A stretch of DNA of 64,000 nucleotides from Calliopum simillimum (Eukaryota; Arthropoda; Insecta; Diptera; Lauxaniidae), in NCBI GenBank assembly GCA_951812925.1, contig OX638368.1, positions 128,859,309-128,923,308 on the forward strand. The letters are read 5' to 3'. A program made the position numbers and the translations under genes. Below are positions 50,101 to 61,646 of the stretch, one piece after another; position 1 is the first letter of the stretch, and each line of letters begins with the position of its first letter. The notes beneath the pieces were generated by a model. It searched no databases, was not told the origin of the DNA, and worked only from the letters and a program-made list of their open reading frames with translations.

Positions 50101-50857
50101 GGATGCAATTTGTGTGTTTGTATTCAATTACTATTTTATTATTTTATCAGCTGGCCATGCTAAGCGACATTATTGTGGAGGTTCTCTGATAAGCAACCGG
50201 TATGTTTTAACTGCAGCCCACTGTGCAGTTGGTCGTGCTATTCCCATAGGTTGGCGTTTAACAGGTGTACGTCTTGGTGAATGGGATACTACAACAAATC
50301 CAGACTGCGAGACAGATAACGATTGTTTACCTGAACATTTGGATATCAGTGTTGAACTGATAATTCCACACCCTCAATACAATTTGAGTGCACCTAATCA
50401 TTTGAACGATATTGCTCTTTTAAGGCTCTCACAAAATGTGGCTAAAACCATCAATATTCAAGCGATTTGCTTGCCAAGTAGTGCAAATTTACGCAATCAG
50501 GATTTGACTGGTATGGAGATGGATATAGCCGGTTGGGGACAAACCGAATCCGAAGCGACAAGTACACGAAAACTAAAGGCCACTGTTAGTGTTTGGGATT
50601 TTATAGAATGTCGTACAACTTATGCTAAGCAGAATATATATTTGGATACATCACAGTTGTGTGCTGGTAGTGAAAATGGTGAGGATTCATGCCGTGGAGA
50701 TTCGGGTGGTCCATTGATGGTTCAACAGAAGTTATCAAATCGTAATGTTTACTTGTTAGTAGGTATTGTCTCATTCGGAATGAAATCATGCGGACAAGGT
50801 GGTGTGTATACAAAAGTTGGAGCACACATTGATTGGATTCAAAATAATATTCGATAA
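47159..50857 (+). CDS. CLIP-domain trypsin-like serine protease (easter/SPE-like), 360 aa
   Basis: Exons: 47159-47228, 48232-48395, 49812-49953, 50151-50857; GT/AG borders, consistent phases, 361 codons. Residues 1-23 form a signal peptide (MPMLLRLTLFFVGCILHI). Residues ~26-80 form one CLIP domain with six Cys ending VCCPN. The activation site is NR/IYGGNE, so cleavage after Arg releases the protease. The catalytic triad is present: TAAHC (His), NDIALLRL (Asp), GDSGGP (Ser). The residue six before the Ser is Asp (EDSCRGDS), which predicts trypsin-like cleavage after Arg/Lys. Such secreted zymogens act in haemolymph or embryonic cascades (Toll activation, melanisation); which pathway applies here is not shown. 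Length is normal for the family (about 360-400). Poly(A) signals lie at 50958 and 51009. A close paralogue starts at 55201. The internal ORF start at 50114 is only intron text. Confidence 0.93.
47641..47813. mobile_element. 173-bp palindromic MITE in intron 1 of CLIP protease 1
   Basis: The left end CAGTGTGCCAGACGGTTCA (47641) and its complement (to 47813) extend inward through CCGTTACGGATCCGTT and a CGGGAGA stretch, with A and T runs at the turn. The ends resemble hAT-type CAGTG ends but no 8-bp duplication is seen. Non-coding. Confidence 0.7.
48518..48775 (+). repeat. Two-copy tandem repeat, about 143 bp, of dispersed-repeat origin
   Basis: The phrases TTTCACTCAGACAC, AACTATAAATGCAAGC, CGGACAAGAGGGCGTGGCAC and CCATATAAGCAAA occur twice in the same order, from about 48518 and about 48661. 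Similar text occurs near 45300 and near 2980. It lies in intron 2 of the protease gene. Confidence 0.7.
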
Positions 50858-50957
50858 GTTATGCAAGAATCATGTAACTACTTGTAAGAATGTTCTATGT
50901 TTCAAATGTTTATTATCCGACTAATGTTATCAATATTATTTAAATACGGAAAAAGAA

Positions 50958-50963
50958 AATAAA
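50958..50963 (+). promoter_or_regulatory. Poly(A) signal of CLIP protease 1
   Basis: AATAAA about 100 bases after the stop codon; a second hexamer is at 51009-51014. Confidence 0.6.
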
Positions 50964-51224
50964 ATAATGCAATGTAAGATTTATTCTGTAGACCGAAGAA
51001 AATATATAAATAAAAACTTTAACTCTTTTCATAGGATTTATGCATACTTACGTCTTGTTCAAAATGCAATTTCTGCAAGAAGTCCCGAGTAAAAGTAAGG
51101 AAAGGAATTTCCTAATATCTGCTGAAAATCAACAAGTATATGAAATCATGGTCTGCTCTCTCGATCACATTTTTTAAACTAAATAATTAATCGATTCTCC
51201 AGAGATTATACGCAGAAGTTGACT

Positions 51225-51560
51225 AAGTTCACAGCCACCGGCGATTTATGAAATGATGAAAACAATCCAGACAATGGCGTCTATGAAATTGCAATTTAGC
51301 TGCTATAGAGGCATCACACTGCTGTACAAACAAAAATGCTTCTACTTAAATAGATAAAACTATAAAATTTAATCAGCTATACTATAGCATAGTCTTCGGT
51401 AATGTCTCCCGATAATGCCCCTTTAAACATGAGTTTCAGTTTTTATGTAGACAAGGTGTCTGGCAGGGCTGCTTATTCTCATACATCTTCTACATTTAAG
51501 AAAAGCTCCTGGATAAAGTAGACTGACCATTTTCTTGATGGCCCAAAAAAATTATTATAT
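51225..51560 (+). pseudogene. LINE reverse-transcriptase relic
   Basis: Translated fragments read YRGITLL near 51300 and, in another frame, RQGVWQGCLFSYIFYI near 51460-51510. These match two conserved stretches of non-LTR reverse transcriptases (NYRGITLL and VRQGCLLSPxLF). They are shortened, frameshifted and stop-containing. It cannot be assigned to a clade by eye. Confidence 0.55.
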
Positions 51561-52245
51561 AAAGCTGGGGCAAAAGTAATAGTCCATAATATATGTTCTA
51601 TGGTCTGTCCTTTATGATTCATAACATATACTTATGATCTATTCATTATAGTCTATGGTCCACAGCCTAGAGTCTGTGATCTGTCGTTGTATGGTCTATG
51701 GTCCATAAACTAAAATTGTTGAATAATAAAATAAAAAAAAAGTACACAATATAATATGTGTTTATCTTAAGTCCGGGACAATTCCACGACAAACATGAAA
51801 ATCTGGGACATGTTTGAAGCCGTGAGAGGGCAAAACCCAGGACTGTCCTGTAAAATCCAGGACGGTTGGTCATCCTAGGATAAAACCAAATCTAGACTTT
51901 GGTGAAACATTACCGAGCAATTTAAGTACATCGATGACGCTGCCGAGTTTCGCCTAACATTATCCAGGCGAAAGCAATATTTCCATTCAACGTTTCCAAA
52001 TGTAAGAGCTGAACCCATTGCTTAGTTTATTTTATTGATGACACAAATATGTATGTATAGCAAAAAAAGAAACAAGTTTCTTTAAATCGGAAAGGAAATA
52101 AAAGCTACTTCGGTACTCGTAGTACTTGAAAAACCCACCAATAATTTAAGCCTAATACTGATAAATACATGCATATGTGGGGTTTTTCCAAGTGCTCAGT
52201 TAAAATAAGTAGGTAGTATTTTCCAAGTTTATACTATACGTAGGG

Positions 52246-54231
52246 TACTATTTATGTTTCGGGAACTGACAACACTAATGTCAATAGCTAAAATCAGGCA
52301 ACACCATAATAAAGTTTGACATTTTTTAGCATAAACGTACTCACAACGTTTTGATGTACAAGTTCTATTTGTGTTGTTTACAGTGAGTTAATAAAATCAA
52401 TTTGACGACCCTTTTGTTGAGCTATTGATAAATTATGAGGTATCCAACGAGAACAAATTATTTTTACAACTAAGTGTTCATGCAAAATGTATTGAAGAGG
52501 AAATAATGTGCAAGGATGCCTCTATCTCACAATATGTCACATGACGAACTTGCATTATCAGTTCATGCACTGCATCGATGTTTTGTGGCACAACAACCGA
52601 TTTTGGACGATCTTCACAGAATTCGTCGGCGACCAAACTACGACCACGATTGAATATACCAGCGATCTACTGTGGTTTTTGATTGTGCTTTATAGCCATA
52701 CAAAGAATTAAGTTGATCGACACATTCTTGTTGAGATAATTAACGTCGAAAGTTGTGAAAAATAACACTGGTCGACACAAAAAAAAAACACATGAAAAAA
52801 TCCAAAAAATTCTGAAAGTAGACGTTAAAAAAAATATCCGTGTCTCGCGGTTCTTCCGCAGCACGTCACATTTTTTTTAATCGATTTTTGAAGTTTTTTT
52901 ATCCACTGTAAATGAAAAAAACAAAAATACCGCATTCTTGTGTTAAATCGATGAATTTATCTATATGATCCTTACATTTTAGGTGTATCATGTGTTCAGC
53001 AAACTTATGCAGGATATTGCGGGGAATATTTTTGTAGAAAATTTTAACCCTGTACAACCCCCACATGTGGGTAATTTTTGCCAATTTTCCAAAAAGGTAC
53101 AAAAATGACACCTAAAACAGGGAAATATTGAGTCAGTATGCACTACTGAAATATTTGCTATACAATTTCACTACTAGTTGTTGAACACTAAAAAAATTTT
53201 ATCCCGAAAGAAAAAAATCGTTAAAATCAGTAAGCAGTTCTAACAATAAATATTTGCAAAATTTCACCCCACTGTAAAACTCTAAAACTACATTTTGGAA
53301 AAAACTCGGTCTCACAAGATCATAACGAAATCACACAACGATCATTTTCCTAGAATACATTAACCTATTATATCCTGTTTTTATGGGTCTTTTTGACCCC
53401 TTTTTATAAAACTGAGCCACAATGGGTTAAAAAATTTTGCAAAAATATCCCACAAAAAATTTAGAGTTACCAAAGACGAAAAATTCTTAAAACTTAAGGT
53501 AAGCGCGTCAGGGATGCAATAAATCTGCAATGTGAAAAGTCCTAATTGATTTAAACGATTTTTTTTGGTTTCGGGCTCAAATTTCGACCTTTACGTGTTT
53601 AGAAACTAGTAGTGAAATTTTATAGCAAATATTTCTGTAGCACATAGTGACTCAATATTTCCCTGTTTTGGGTGTCATTTTTGTACCTTTTTAAGGAAAG
53701 GGCAAAAATGACCCACATGTGGGGGTTAAACAGGATTAAAATTTTATACAAAAATATTCCCCGCAATATCCTGCATAAGTTTGCTGAACACATAATACAC
53801 CTCAGATATTAGGATCATATAGTTAAATTCATCGATTTAACACAAGAATGCGGTATTTTTGCTTTTTTCATATACAGTGGATAGAAAAACTTCAAAAATC
53901 GATTAAAAAAAATGTGACGTGCTGGAGAAAAACCACGAGAAACGGGAATTTTTTTTTAACGTCTAGTTTAAGAATTTTTTTGATTTTCTAATGTGTTTTA
54001 AAAAAAGTTCGAAATTGTCGAACAGTGTAATCAAACGAAAACCTTCTCTTGAAATTTCCATTTTTTGGCCAAATTGATTTTCTTAACTCACTGTAAACAA
54101 AACAAATTGCACTTGTACATCAGAACGTTGCGAGTACGTTTATGCTTCAAAATGTCAAACTTTATTATGGTGTTGCCAGATTTTAGCTATTGGCATTAGT
54201 GTTGCCAGTTCCCGAAATATAAATGCAGTAT
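52246..54231. mobile_element. 2-kb foldback element with an internal mariner fragment
   Basis: Ends contain TTTCGGGAACTGACAACACT on the left and its near complement on the right. Arms run inward to about 53225 and 53565 and are highly similar, including CCCACATGTGGG, GCAGGATATTGCGGGGAATA and GTCACATTTTTTTTAATCG. The left arm is longer by about 300 bp because of the mariner piece at 52481-52766. No intact transposase is present. Target duplication not fixed. Confidence 0.75.
52481..52766 (-). pseudogene. Mariner transposase N-terminal fragment
   Basis: Minus-strand translation gives, across a frameshift and a stop, VIFHNFRR, QQECVDQLNSLYGYKAQSKT, then FNRGRSLVADEFCEDRPKSV, NIDAVHELIMQVRHVTY and EIEASL. 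These are the helix-turn-helix DNA-binding segments of mariner transposases. The catalytic domain is missing. It sits only in the left arm of the foldback, so it was inserted there or lost from the right arm. Confidence 0.8.
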
Positions 54232-54944
54232 GCAACATTAGCACATTTTGTTTCAAACAAGTGAACTAGAGCTAGATGCTAATATTGAAAGTTCCATGGA
54301 GAATTTTTGCTGTTAAAAGTTAATCTTTGAGCCCACTGTATTATTGAACCCAAAGAAAATTTTAAGCTTTTATAGTTTTTTTTTCGTCTTATCTGACACA
54401 TTTTTAGCACTTTCATTTTCATGCTCCGGCGCAATTCGTAACGTATTCGACGCAATTCGTCAAAAACTGGCTTTTTTAAATCTTTATACCCACAAAAAGG
54501 GGGGTTTAACCCCTCGTCAAGCGGTATTAAGTTATTATAACTAAATAAATAGCGTTGGTAATTGCAATTTTTTCCAGCGATAATTTATCTATTTTTACTG
54601 TACTATACCTTCATACACGTGTAAACAGTAAAACTAATGTTTGAGAAGTGGGCATGATACTTATTTGTTTACGCCCACTTTTTGACCATTCCCTGCAGTA
54701 TATGGTATTCATGTTCGACACCTTCCTACCAAATTTAATTAAAATAGCTAGATATAGAGAGATCAACTTCCTTCCTGCCATTGCGCTAGCGTGCCTTAAA
54801 TACCATTTCTTTTTATCTTTCAAGTCCCACTTATCATAGGCAGGAAGCTATGAAAGAGAACCTAATTCATTCATAAATAAATTCAAGAGCGCATTCTCTT
54901 ACAACTCTGAAAACCCGTACTTTACATTGCTCTTCGAATGCACA

Positions 54945-55084
54945 GCTTAAATTAGCTGATAACATATAAAAAAGTAATTCATTTGAAACTCAGGCTTCAG
55001 TTTAATTATAGCCATCGTGCGTGAAAGATACAAGCGGAACTCGAGATTGTGAAAATATTGGCTCGTGCTTGTGTTGAAGCATTT
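54945..55084 (+). promoter_or_regulatory. Core promoter block of CLIP protease gene 2
   Basis: It matches 44243-44385. TATAAAAA lies at about 54965, an initiator TCAGTT at 54997-55002 and ATCGTGCGTGAAAGAT follows. The predicted leader to the ATG at 55201 is about 200 nt. Confidence 0.6.
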
Positions 55085-55200
55085 ACATTATATTTATATA
55101 TAAGTACATATGTACATATATGTATATAGGTACCTAGATAAATAAACTGCGATTAAAAGGAAGAACTAAAAACCTGTATCAAAATCATTTATCTAGAAAA

Positions 55201-55592
55201 ATGTCAGTGCTTTTAAAATTCTGCCTGTTATTTGTTGTTGGTTGCATCCTACAAAAGAATTTTGCCAAAGCGCGTAAGTAGATAACCGTATGTATATGTA
55301 TGTACATACGTACGTATACGACTAATTATAAATTCGAGCTATCTATCTAACGTAATCAGTTTCCAAAATTTCATTAAAGAAAAACATAATAAGTATGCAT
55401 ATATAAATTTTCAATAGAAAGTAAAAACATAATATTTTAGAGAATTTCGGTTCGTGTCGTGATGGTACTTCTTGTATGGAATTAAATCAATGCCCACAAC
55501 TTTATGCTTTGCTTCAAAATCCAAATTTATCAACCACTGATCGCAACTATTTGACTCGCAGCCAATGTGGATTTGTCAATGGCAAAGTGTTG
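55201..55592 (+). CDS. CLIP-domain serine protease paralogue, 5' part only
   Basis: Exon 1 is 55201-55273 (signal peptide MSVLLKFCLLFVVGCILQ) and exon 2 is 55441-55592. Intron positions and phases are identical to gene 1 at 47159. Exon 2 encodes the CLIP domain with the first four Cys (GSCRDGTSCMELNQC, then SQCGF) and ends KVL before a GTAAGT donor. The exon with the last two Cys and the exons with the catalytic domain were not found up to 64000. Either intron 2 is longer than 8.4 kb and the gene continues beyond the window, or the copy is truncated. Coding sequence seen so far is intact. Confidence 0.85.
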
Positions 55593-55770
55593 GTAAGTTT
55601 TACTTGATAAGTTAACATTGCATTGATAACAATAGCCACAACAAATTTAAGGAAACATTTTTGGTTATGGTATATTAAGGACATGCATGACCTGAAGTTG
55701 CTAAATCTAAAACTGACTGTTTTTTTTTTAATTTATAGCTACATACATACTACTATATGAATGAATGTAA

Positions 55771-56578
55771 CCAAAAAAGTTTTGATAAAAATTAAGTAAA
55801 AAACTGAGTATGTAGTAAGTTTTCCGTTTGTTTGAAAATTCCAGCTGATCGCGTTAACGATATATTGCATTTTTAAGAATTTTTTTCAACTTCTTTTGTT
55901 AAAAAAAAAATTATTTGTTGCATTTTTTTAGAAAATTAGTAACAAGAAAAGTAATTTTCAATTACTCAGAATTGCTATATCTTGTATGGTTTTTGAGAAA
56001 TCCTAAGCTAAAAGTTTGATTTTCGATATTTTTAAGTTATATAACAGATCAAGGAAATCCTAAGCCATAAAACTCTATTCTTTAACTTCAAAGCCCAGTT
56101 TAAATTATATGTGTATATTATTCTAACCTGAAAAGGTGAAGAAACCCACGTTATTTTCGATATTTCAATCTGCGGTATTTTAAAGGCGAAGATAGATATC
56201 GATATAATTTAAACGGAGTTTTGAAGTAAAAGACTGTGTCTTCAAGCTGGATTATCAGGTTTTGTGGCTAAGGATTTCCTTGTTCTGTTATATAATATCG
56301 AAAAACAAAACTTTTAGGTAAGGATTTCTTGAAAACCATAGCAATCTAAGACTGGATTCAGAATCGAAATTTAAATTGAAAATTACTTTTTTTTTTGCAA
56401 ATTAAAAAAAAAAAAAAATTCATTTTTTTAATAAAAAGTTCAAAAAAAATTTTAAAAAATACATCTCGTTAGCACGATCGGCTAAAATTTTCAGAAATAC
56501 TATTTTCGATTCTAAAAATAAACGGAAAACTAACTGCATACTCAGTTTTTTAAGTTTATTTTCGTCAAACCTTTTTTT
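55771..56578. repeat. Foldback element after exon 2 of CLIP protease 2
   Basis: Outer arms contain AAAAAACTGAGTATG and AAGTTTTCCGTTT on the left and their complements near 56521-56556. Inner arms (about 56010-56110 and 56215-56320) contain AAGGAAATCCTAAGCC and its near complement. The centre is near 56170. Non-coding. Confidence 0.7.
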
Positions 56579-57408
56579 TCATAAATATATATAAACAATG
56601 TGAAGACCATTAGGTAATTCAAAATCGATAAGCTCGTTGAGCGATTCAAAAATACCTTTTCTGTATATTTGGACCCAAATTTAAACGAGCCGCGAATGCT
56701 TTTATTTTAAAAACATCATAGCGATATCTTAGAGCGCAATAGTGCTATGTCCACTTGCTTAAAATTTTAGGATGTTTTTATTTATGGGCTCGTTGTCGAT
56801 TTTTTAAGTGAGCATACTATCAGAACTATCCACCAATTTTTGAAAAATTAACAGGTTTAATTAACTGTGGAATTTAACTTAATATGAAAAATAATTAACA
56901 GTTTAAAAAATAAGTACCGTTTGAAAACTTCTTTATATGTTAATTAAAAATGGTCCTAAAGACTATTGCACTCTAAGTCTCGTATTCACAGTCTTTAATT
57001 AACTAATGACAAGGGTGTAGTCAACAACATTAATTACATTTACGAGCCCTATAAGGGTTTTGTTTATTTAGTACTGAATTATATTTTTTCTCATTCATTA
57101 TTTTAAAACACAGCGAATATGAAACATAAGTTAAGCACTTGTCACCATTTTAGTTAACTAATTGGTTAACTAATAACTGTAAGTCCTGGCTTAAGATATT
57201 GATTGAGGGGTATAGAAAAAAAGGTGACAGTCTTCACTTTTTTCATGAATGTATCTGATTGTACCATCTAAGGAGTGAGATCGAAAAAATATATATATAT
57301 CAAATTTAATAATTTTTAAACGGTTGATCTTAGAGTTTTGATTTTTTTTTATTAAATTGATAATATTTTACAAATTACAGAAAAATATAACTTTCATAGT
57401 TCTAACCA

Positions 57409-58385
57409 CTATTTATGAACTCGGTGGACCTTTTTTGGTAAGCCTTCCATTAGAGATTTGATAGTTGTTTCAGACACTTTTTTGGAACAGTTTGCCCATC
57501 TCCTTTTAAAATCTTCGATATTTTGGGACACCTTTTTTGTGCTCTTTAAGTTTCTTTTCACAAGAGCCCAATATCTCTCCACTGGCCTTAGCTCCGGACA
57601 ATTTGGAGGAATGGCCTCTCTTGGTACAAAAACTATGTTATTACTTTGGTACCACTCCAGAGCTTTCTTGCCGTAGATACATGATGCCAAATCAGGCCAA
57701 AAATATGTGGACACATTGTGCTCTCTTATAAAAGGAAGAAGTTTCTTTTTCAAACATTCTTTGATGTATATTTTGGTATTTATAGAGCCTACTGTAACAA
57801 ATGACTTGCTTCTTTTGCCGCAACTGCATATAGCTTGCAGTACCAGGAATTTTTAAGGAAATTTTGTCTGCTTTTGGATTCTAAATTGTTCTTCGGCATT
57901 TCCTCGAGCATCAGCAACATAAAAACTTTGACCCGGAAGCTGCGTAAAATCTGCCAGTACATAAGTACGTTTCGTCGTCCATTATACAACATGAATATTT
58001 TTGTAAAAAATTTGATTTTAATTTCCGAGCCCTACTTTTGACGTCTAAATTTTCTGCAGCATTCCTGTCTGGAACTTTTTGGACTTTGTATGTTTTCAAA
58101 CCTGCATTGGCTTTAACTTTTCGCACCAAATAGTCAGAGCACTGGGATAACCGGGCAGCTTTTCTAGCAGATGTGTTTGGAGATCTTATCAATATGCTTT
58201 CAATTTTCTTGGGTTTCCCAATATCATGCGGTCCTTGTTTTCTTCCTGAACCAGGTTTCCTATCGATGTTCAAATTCTCCTGAAACTGTTTAATAACATT
58301 AGAAACAGTTTGACGGCAGACCTTCAATTCTTTGGCCAATTTTTTGTAGGACTAATTACGATTTTTTTGAAAATTTTTAATAATT
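57409..58385 (-). pseudogene. Degenerate DD37E Tc1/mariner transposase
   Basis: Minus-strand frames give a helix-turn-helix (LAKELKVCRQTVSNVIKQF), KVPDRNAAENLDVKSRARKL, IMDDETY with the first Asp, FWPDLAS with the second, and CPELRPVERYW with the Glu. There are 37 residues between the second Asp and the Glu, the DD37E spacing known for the ITmD37E group first described in mosquitoes. Three different frames are needed (58385-57911, about 57992-57789, 57753-57409), so at least two frameshifts inactivate it. Terminal repeats were not identified. It lies in the presumed long intron of CLIP protease 2. Confidence 0.8.
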
Positions 58386-61300
58386 TTAATTTTAATTGCA
58401 CATGTTTGATGAAAGCTCAGTCAAAATAGTATTTCTAAATACGTAATTATCCACTATTATAGCCAAAAAGTATCAGTCAAACAAAGACACTAGATAATGT
58501 CCATTGGAGATCGTCACTTCTGATTTGATAACTAAATTTTTGACAACTCAAAATTCAAACCGACTGCTCGAGCAAAATTTCTTGAGAAAACTTGTGAAGT
58601 CCTCCGAATTAAGCATGAAAAAATCCGATAGACTTCAATAATGGAAATGGGTTATATGAACTAATCACCAATACAAAATCGTATTTGGTGTAAACTTGCT
58701 TTACAAAACTTTTGTTTGTGTTACTGGGTTATGATACTTATGAAAATGGTTTTTATTTTATTAAAAAAGTAAAACAAAATTTAATTAAACCCGAATAATA
58801 AATAATAAAAAAAAAAAATAAAAACAAAAATTAAGCTCTTAACAATGATATATATAATTTTTAACATCGGACATCACCTGCCGAAGTTATGGAAAAAAAT
58901 ACCAGTTTGGTCCAAAAAACATTTTTTTTTTTAGTTTCCTAGATTTTCCAAAAGTAAGGTTTCAAATAATGGGCTGTTGTTCCAAACCAGCCAAGTGTAC
59001 ATTCATTAATACCAACGATATCCAATATATATGATTAACGATGTTGGAATATCTGTTATCTATTTATTGATCGATGCTTTTAAATATAAATTTTTGGCTA
59101 CCTTTTTTCGTCTAAGCCGAAAATAATAAATTTATATGTTTTTGTCATTTTTAACTGCTTTTAAATAGACAGGGTGACAGTTCTAGCCTAAATCGGGTGT
59201 GAAGAATTCTACGGTGCAGGCAACTATTCAATAAACAATGTTAACGGTATATGAAATGTTACTCACACAAAATATTTATTATGTACATATGGAGCCAAAG
59301 TTCCGGAAGAATGTCCAAAATCTATTTGTCACTCTACATCTTTTCTAAATTGATCTCGTAATCTTAAAAATCCAAATTTTTTATGGTTTTTAAGAATTCG
59401 GGAGGTTGGCCTATAATGTCATTGCAACCGATCTTTCTCTATTGATATTTGCTTAAATTATAAAGACAAGCTTTAGCCTGCTGTTACTTTTTAGTATTGT
59501 AAGAAATAAATTTTTTCTCATTTAATTAAATTATCCCATGAGATAACTACTGCCCGTACAACTTACCAGTTAATAAAAATTAAAATAAAATTATAATGAA
59601 TTTGCAATTCTATGAATCATTTCATACGTACATACATATGTATATTATTAGCAGATATTGTTCAATGTTCCCAGATCTTATTCAAACTTGTTTTGAGTCG
59701 AATTGTATTTATTTTGTTTTGTGCGCTATTAAAAGGTGATTCTTAAAGGTCTTTATTGATAAGCGAATGTGCACACATATGTACGATTGATTAATATTTA
59801 AGAAATAAACGAACAAACAATATATAATGAAATAAACTCGCCAAAAATTCAATGTCCTATGGTCAAAATTAAATTCGGATTTAAATTATGATATTTTAAT
59901 CTCGCATTGACGCAAACATATATATTTATATACAAGCCACGTCGATCCAAATGAGATTCAAATAAATACAGCGTTTAAGGATCGGAGTAAGCCTTAATTT
60001 CAAAGGTTTAATGCTATGAAACTCTTACGTCAAATGACAATTTCCATGAAAAATTTTGAAAACAAAATGCATAAGTATTTGAAATTTGGATTCGGCATAA
60101 GAAACTTCATCGAATCCATTCTTTTAAGTCCGCTGCACAGAATATGTTTTTTATTTTGTGTAGCTGTATAAAAAGCACTTACGATATATACAATTTTATA
60201 AGTATCAATTGTAAGGCAACACTATCAAGTTTTTATTTTTGGATAGATATGCCAACGGAATTGCAATTTTTGAACATAATTTTCGAAGTTCAAATTTGAA
60301 TTCGGGTGAATATTTTATATACGTTATTTGTGAAACCGACGGTCCTTGTGTCCAAAACTTTAAAAGATCAATATTGGAAAAATAGGGTAATTCCATGGTA
60401 ACTCGCGTTACAATTAGAACATTTCTTAAGAGTTTAATGGAGCTTTTGAGGCTCAGTCTTTGGATTAACTAACAAAATTGGATTCTTTATAAACAAAATA
60501 CTTTGTTCTTGTTGCATATTAGTTGAAATTTTCAGTGATAACTTAATATTTAACCAGTAAAATAGTGAATAGTGCTGGTAACTCGCGTTACTATTTTTGG
60601 ACAACATGTTCAGAGTTTAAATTTCTTTCGCAAGTTTCTGCGAAATTTGTGGGAAAATTTCTTTACATTAGACATTAATAAAGGCAGCAGGATATCAATA
60701 AGTATTTCTTTATTAGAAACAACAATATTAAGTGGTATTTTTTAAAATAATGCAAAAATTATGTGGTAACTCGCGTTACAAAAAAATTGGTAACTCGCGT
60801 TACTATCGATTTTTAGACCAATACAGAGGGCCTTTTCAAGTTCATGGGTATAAACTTTAAAATGGGGTCAAAATACAAGAATAATAAAGAACTACTTCTG
60901 GCTTTTATGCACAGGAACCAAAACTAGATCAAAATTTAATAATTGTTTAACCAAGTCTATTATATCGCGATTGAAATTATTTATGGTTTAAATACAGATG
61001 GTATATTATCATCACAACTATTACTGTCACCACCAGATTCATAACTTTCTTCGCAGAAGTACCGTTTTATTTTTATGCCCGTTTTTACTTCTTCTGATGT
61101 GCAGATATTAACTAAAAAACGCGATAATAACGAATTGCAATGTCCAATCTTAATTTTGACACTAATGATAATGTTTCTTCAATTAAACATTAGTTTGGAT
61201 ATAGTTGGAAAGAAACGAGAAATTTTTCAATACCTTGTCCACATTTACATGGAAATACCCCACACACAATGGACCAAAAATAAACTGCATGCCGATTTGA

Positions 61301-61646
61301 CCCAAAATTTAATTTTGGCAGAGTCACTTTCAAAAACCATAATATGCTGATCTATTAAATTTTTGAATTAAGGGGTATGGTCCCAGAGGATGCTTATTTG
61401 TAAGGAAATATTTTCAATTAATGAATATGTTTAAGGGGTGAATGTAAAAAAATATCTTAATAATGTGGTTGATAAATTATATCAATTCGCAATTGTTTTG
61501 AAAAAATTAATAATTTGTTTTTCGTATATTGACCCAAGTAGAAAGGTAACCTTTGGAGAAATCAATCACGATATTATAACATAAAATTGTTTAAGACTTT
61601 TCACTAGACCCCTTATTAATATTTCCGAGTACTTCATAATAGTACA
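58386..61646. other. Gene-free AT-rich region
   Basis: No recognisable protein or RNA gene. The only structure noticed is the set of four GTAACTCGCGTTAC motifs listed separately. It may be part of an intron of CLIP protease 2. Confidence 0.55.
60398..60803. repeat. Four exact copies of the near-palindrome GTAACTCGCGTTAC
   Basis: Copies are at 60398-60411, 60578-60591, 60766-60779 and 60790-60803, each preceded by TG or TTG. The 5-bp arms GTAAC/GTTAC are perfect; the core is TCGC. Surrounding DNA is AT-rich and not obviously duplicated. It could be a clustered binding site or the residue of a satellite. No factor is assigned. Confidence 0.7.

Noticed and set aside
51540..51710. Repeated TCTATGGTC phrases as a satellite
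   Set aside because: The phrases are irregular in length and spacing; simple low-complexity drift is enough.
61075..61350. 91-aa plus-strand frame
   Set aside because: AT-rich text with no recognisable domain, in a repeat-rich region.
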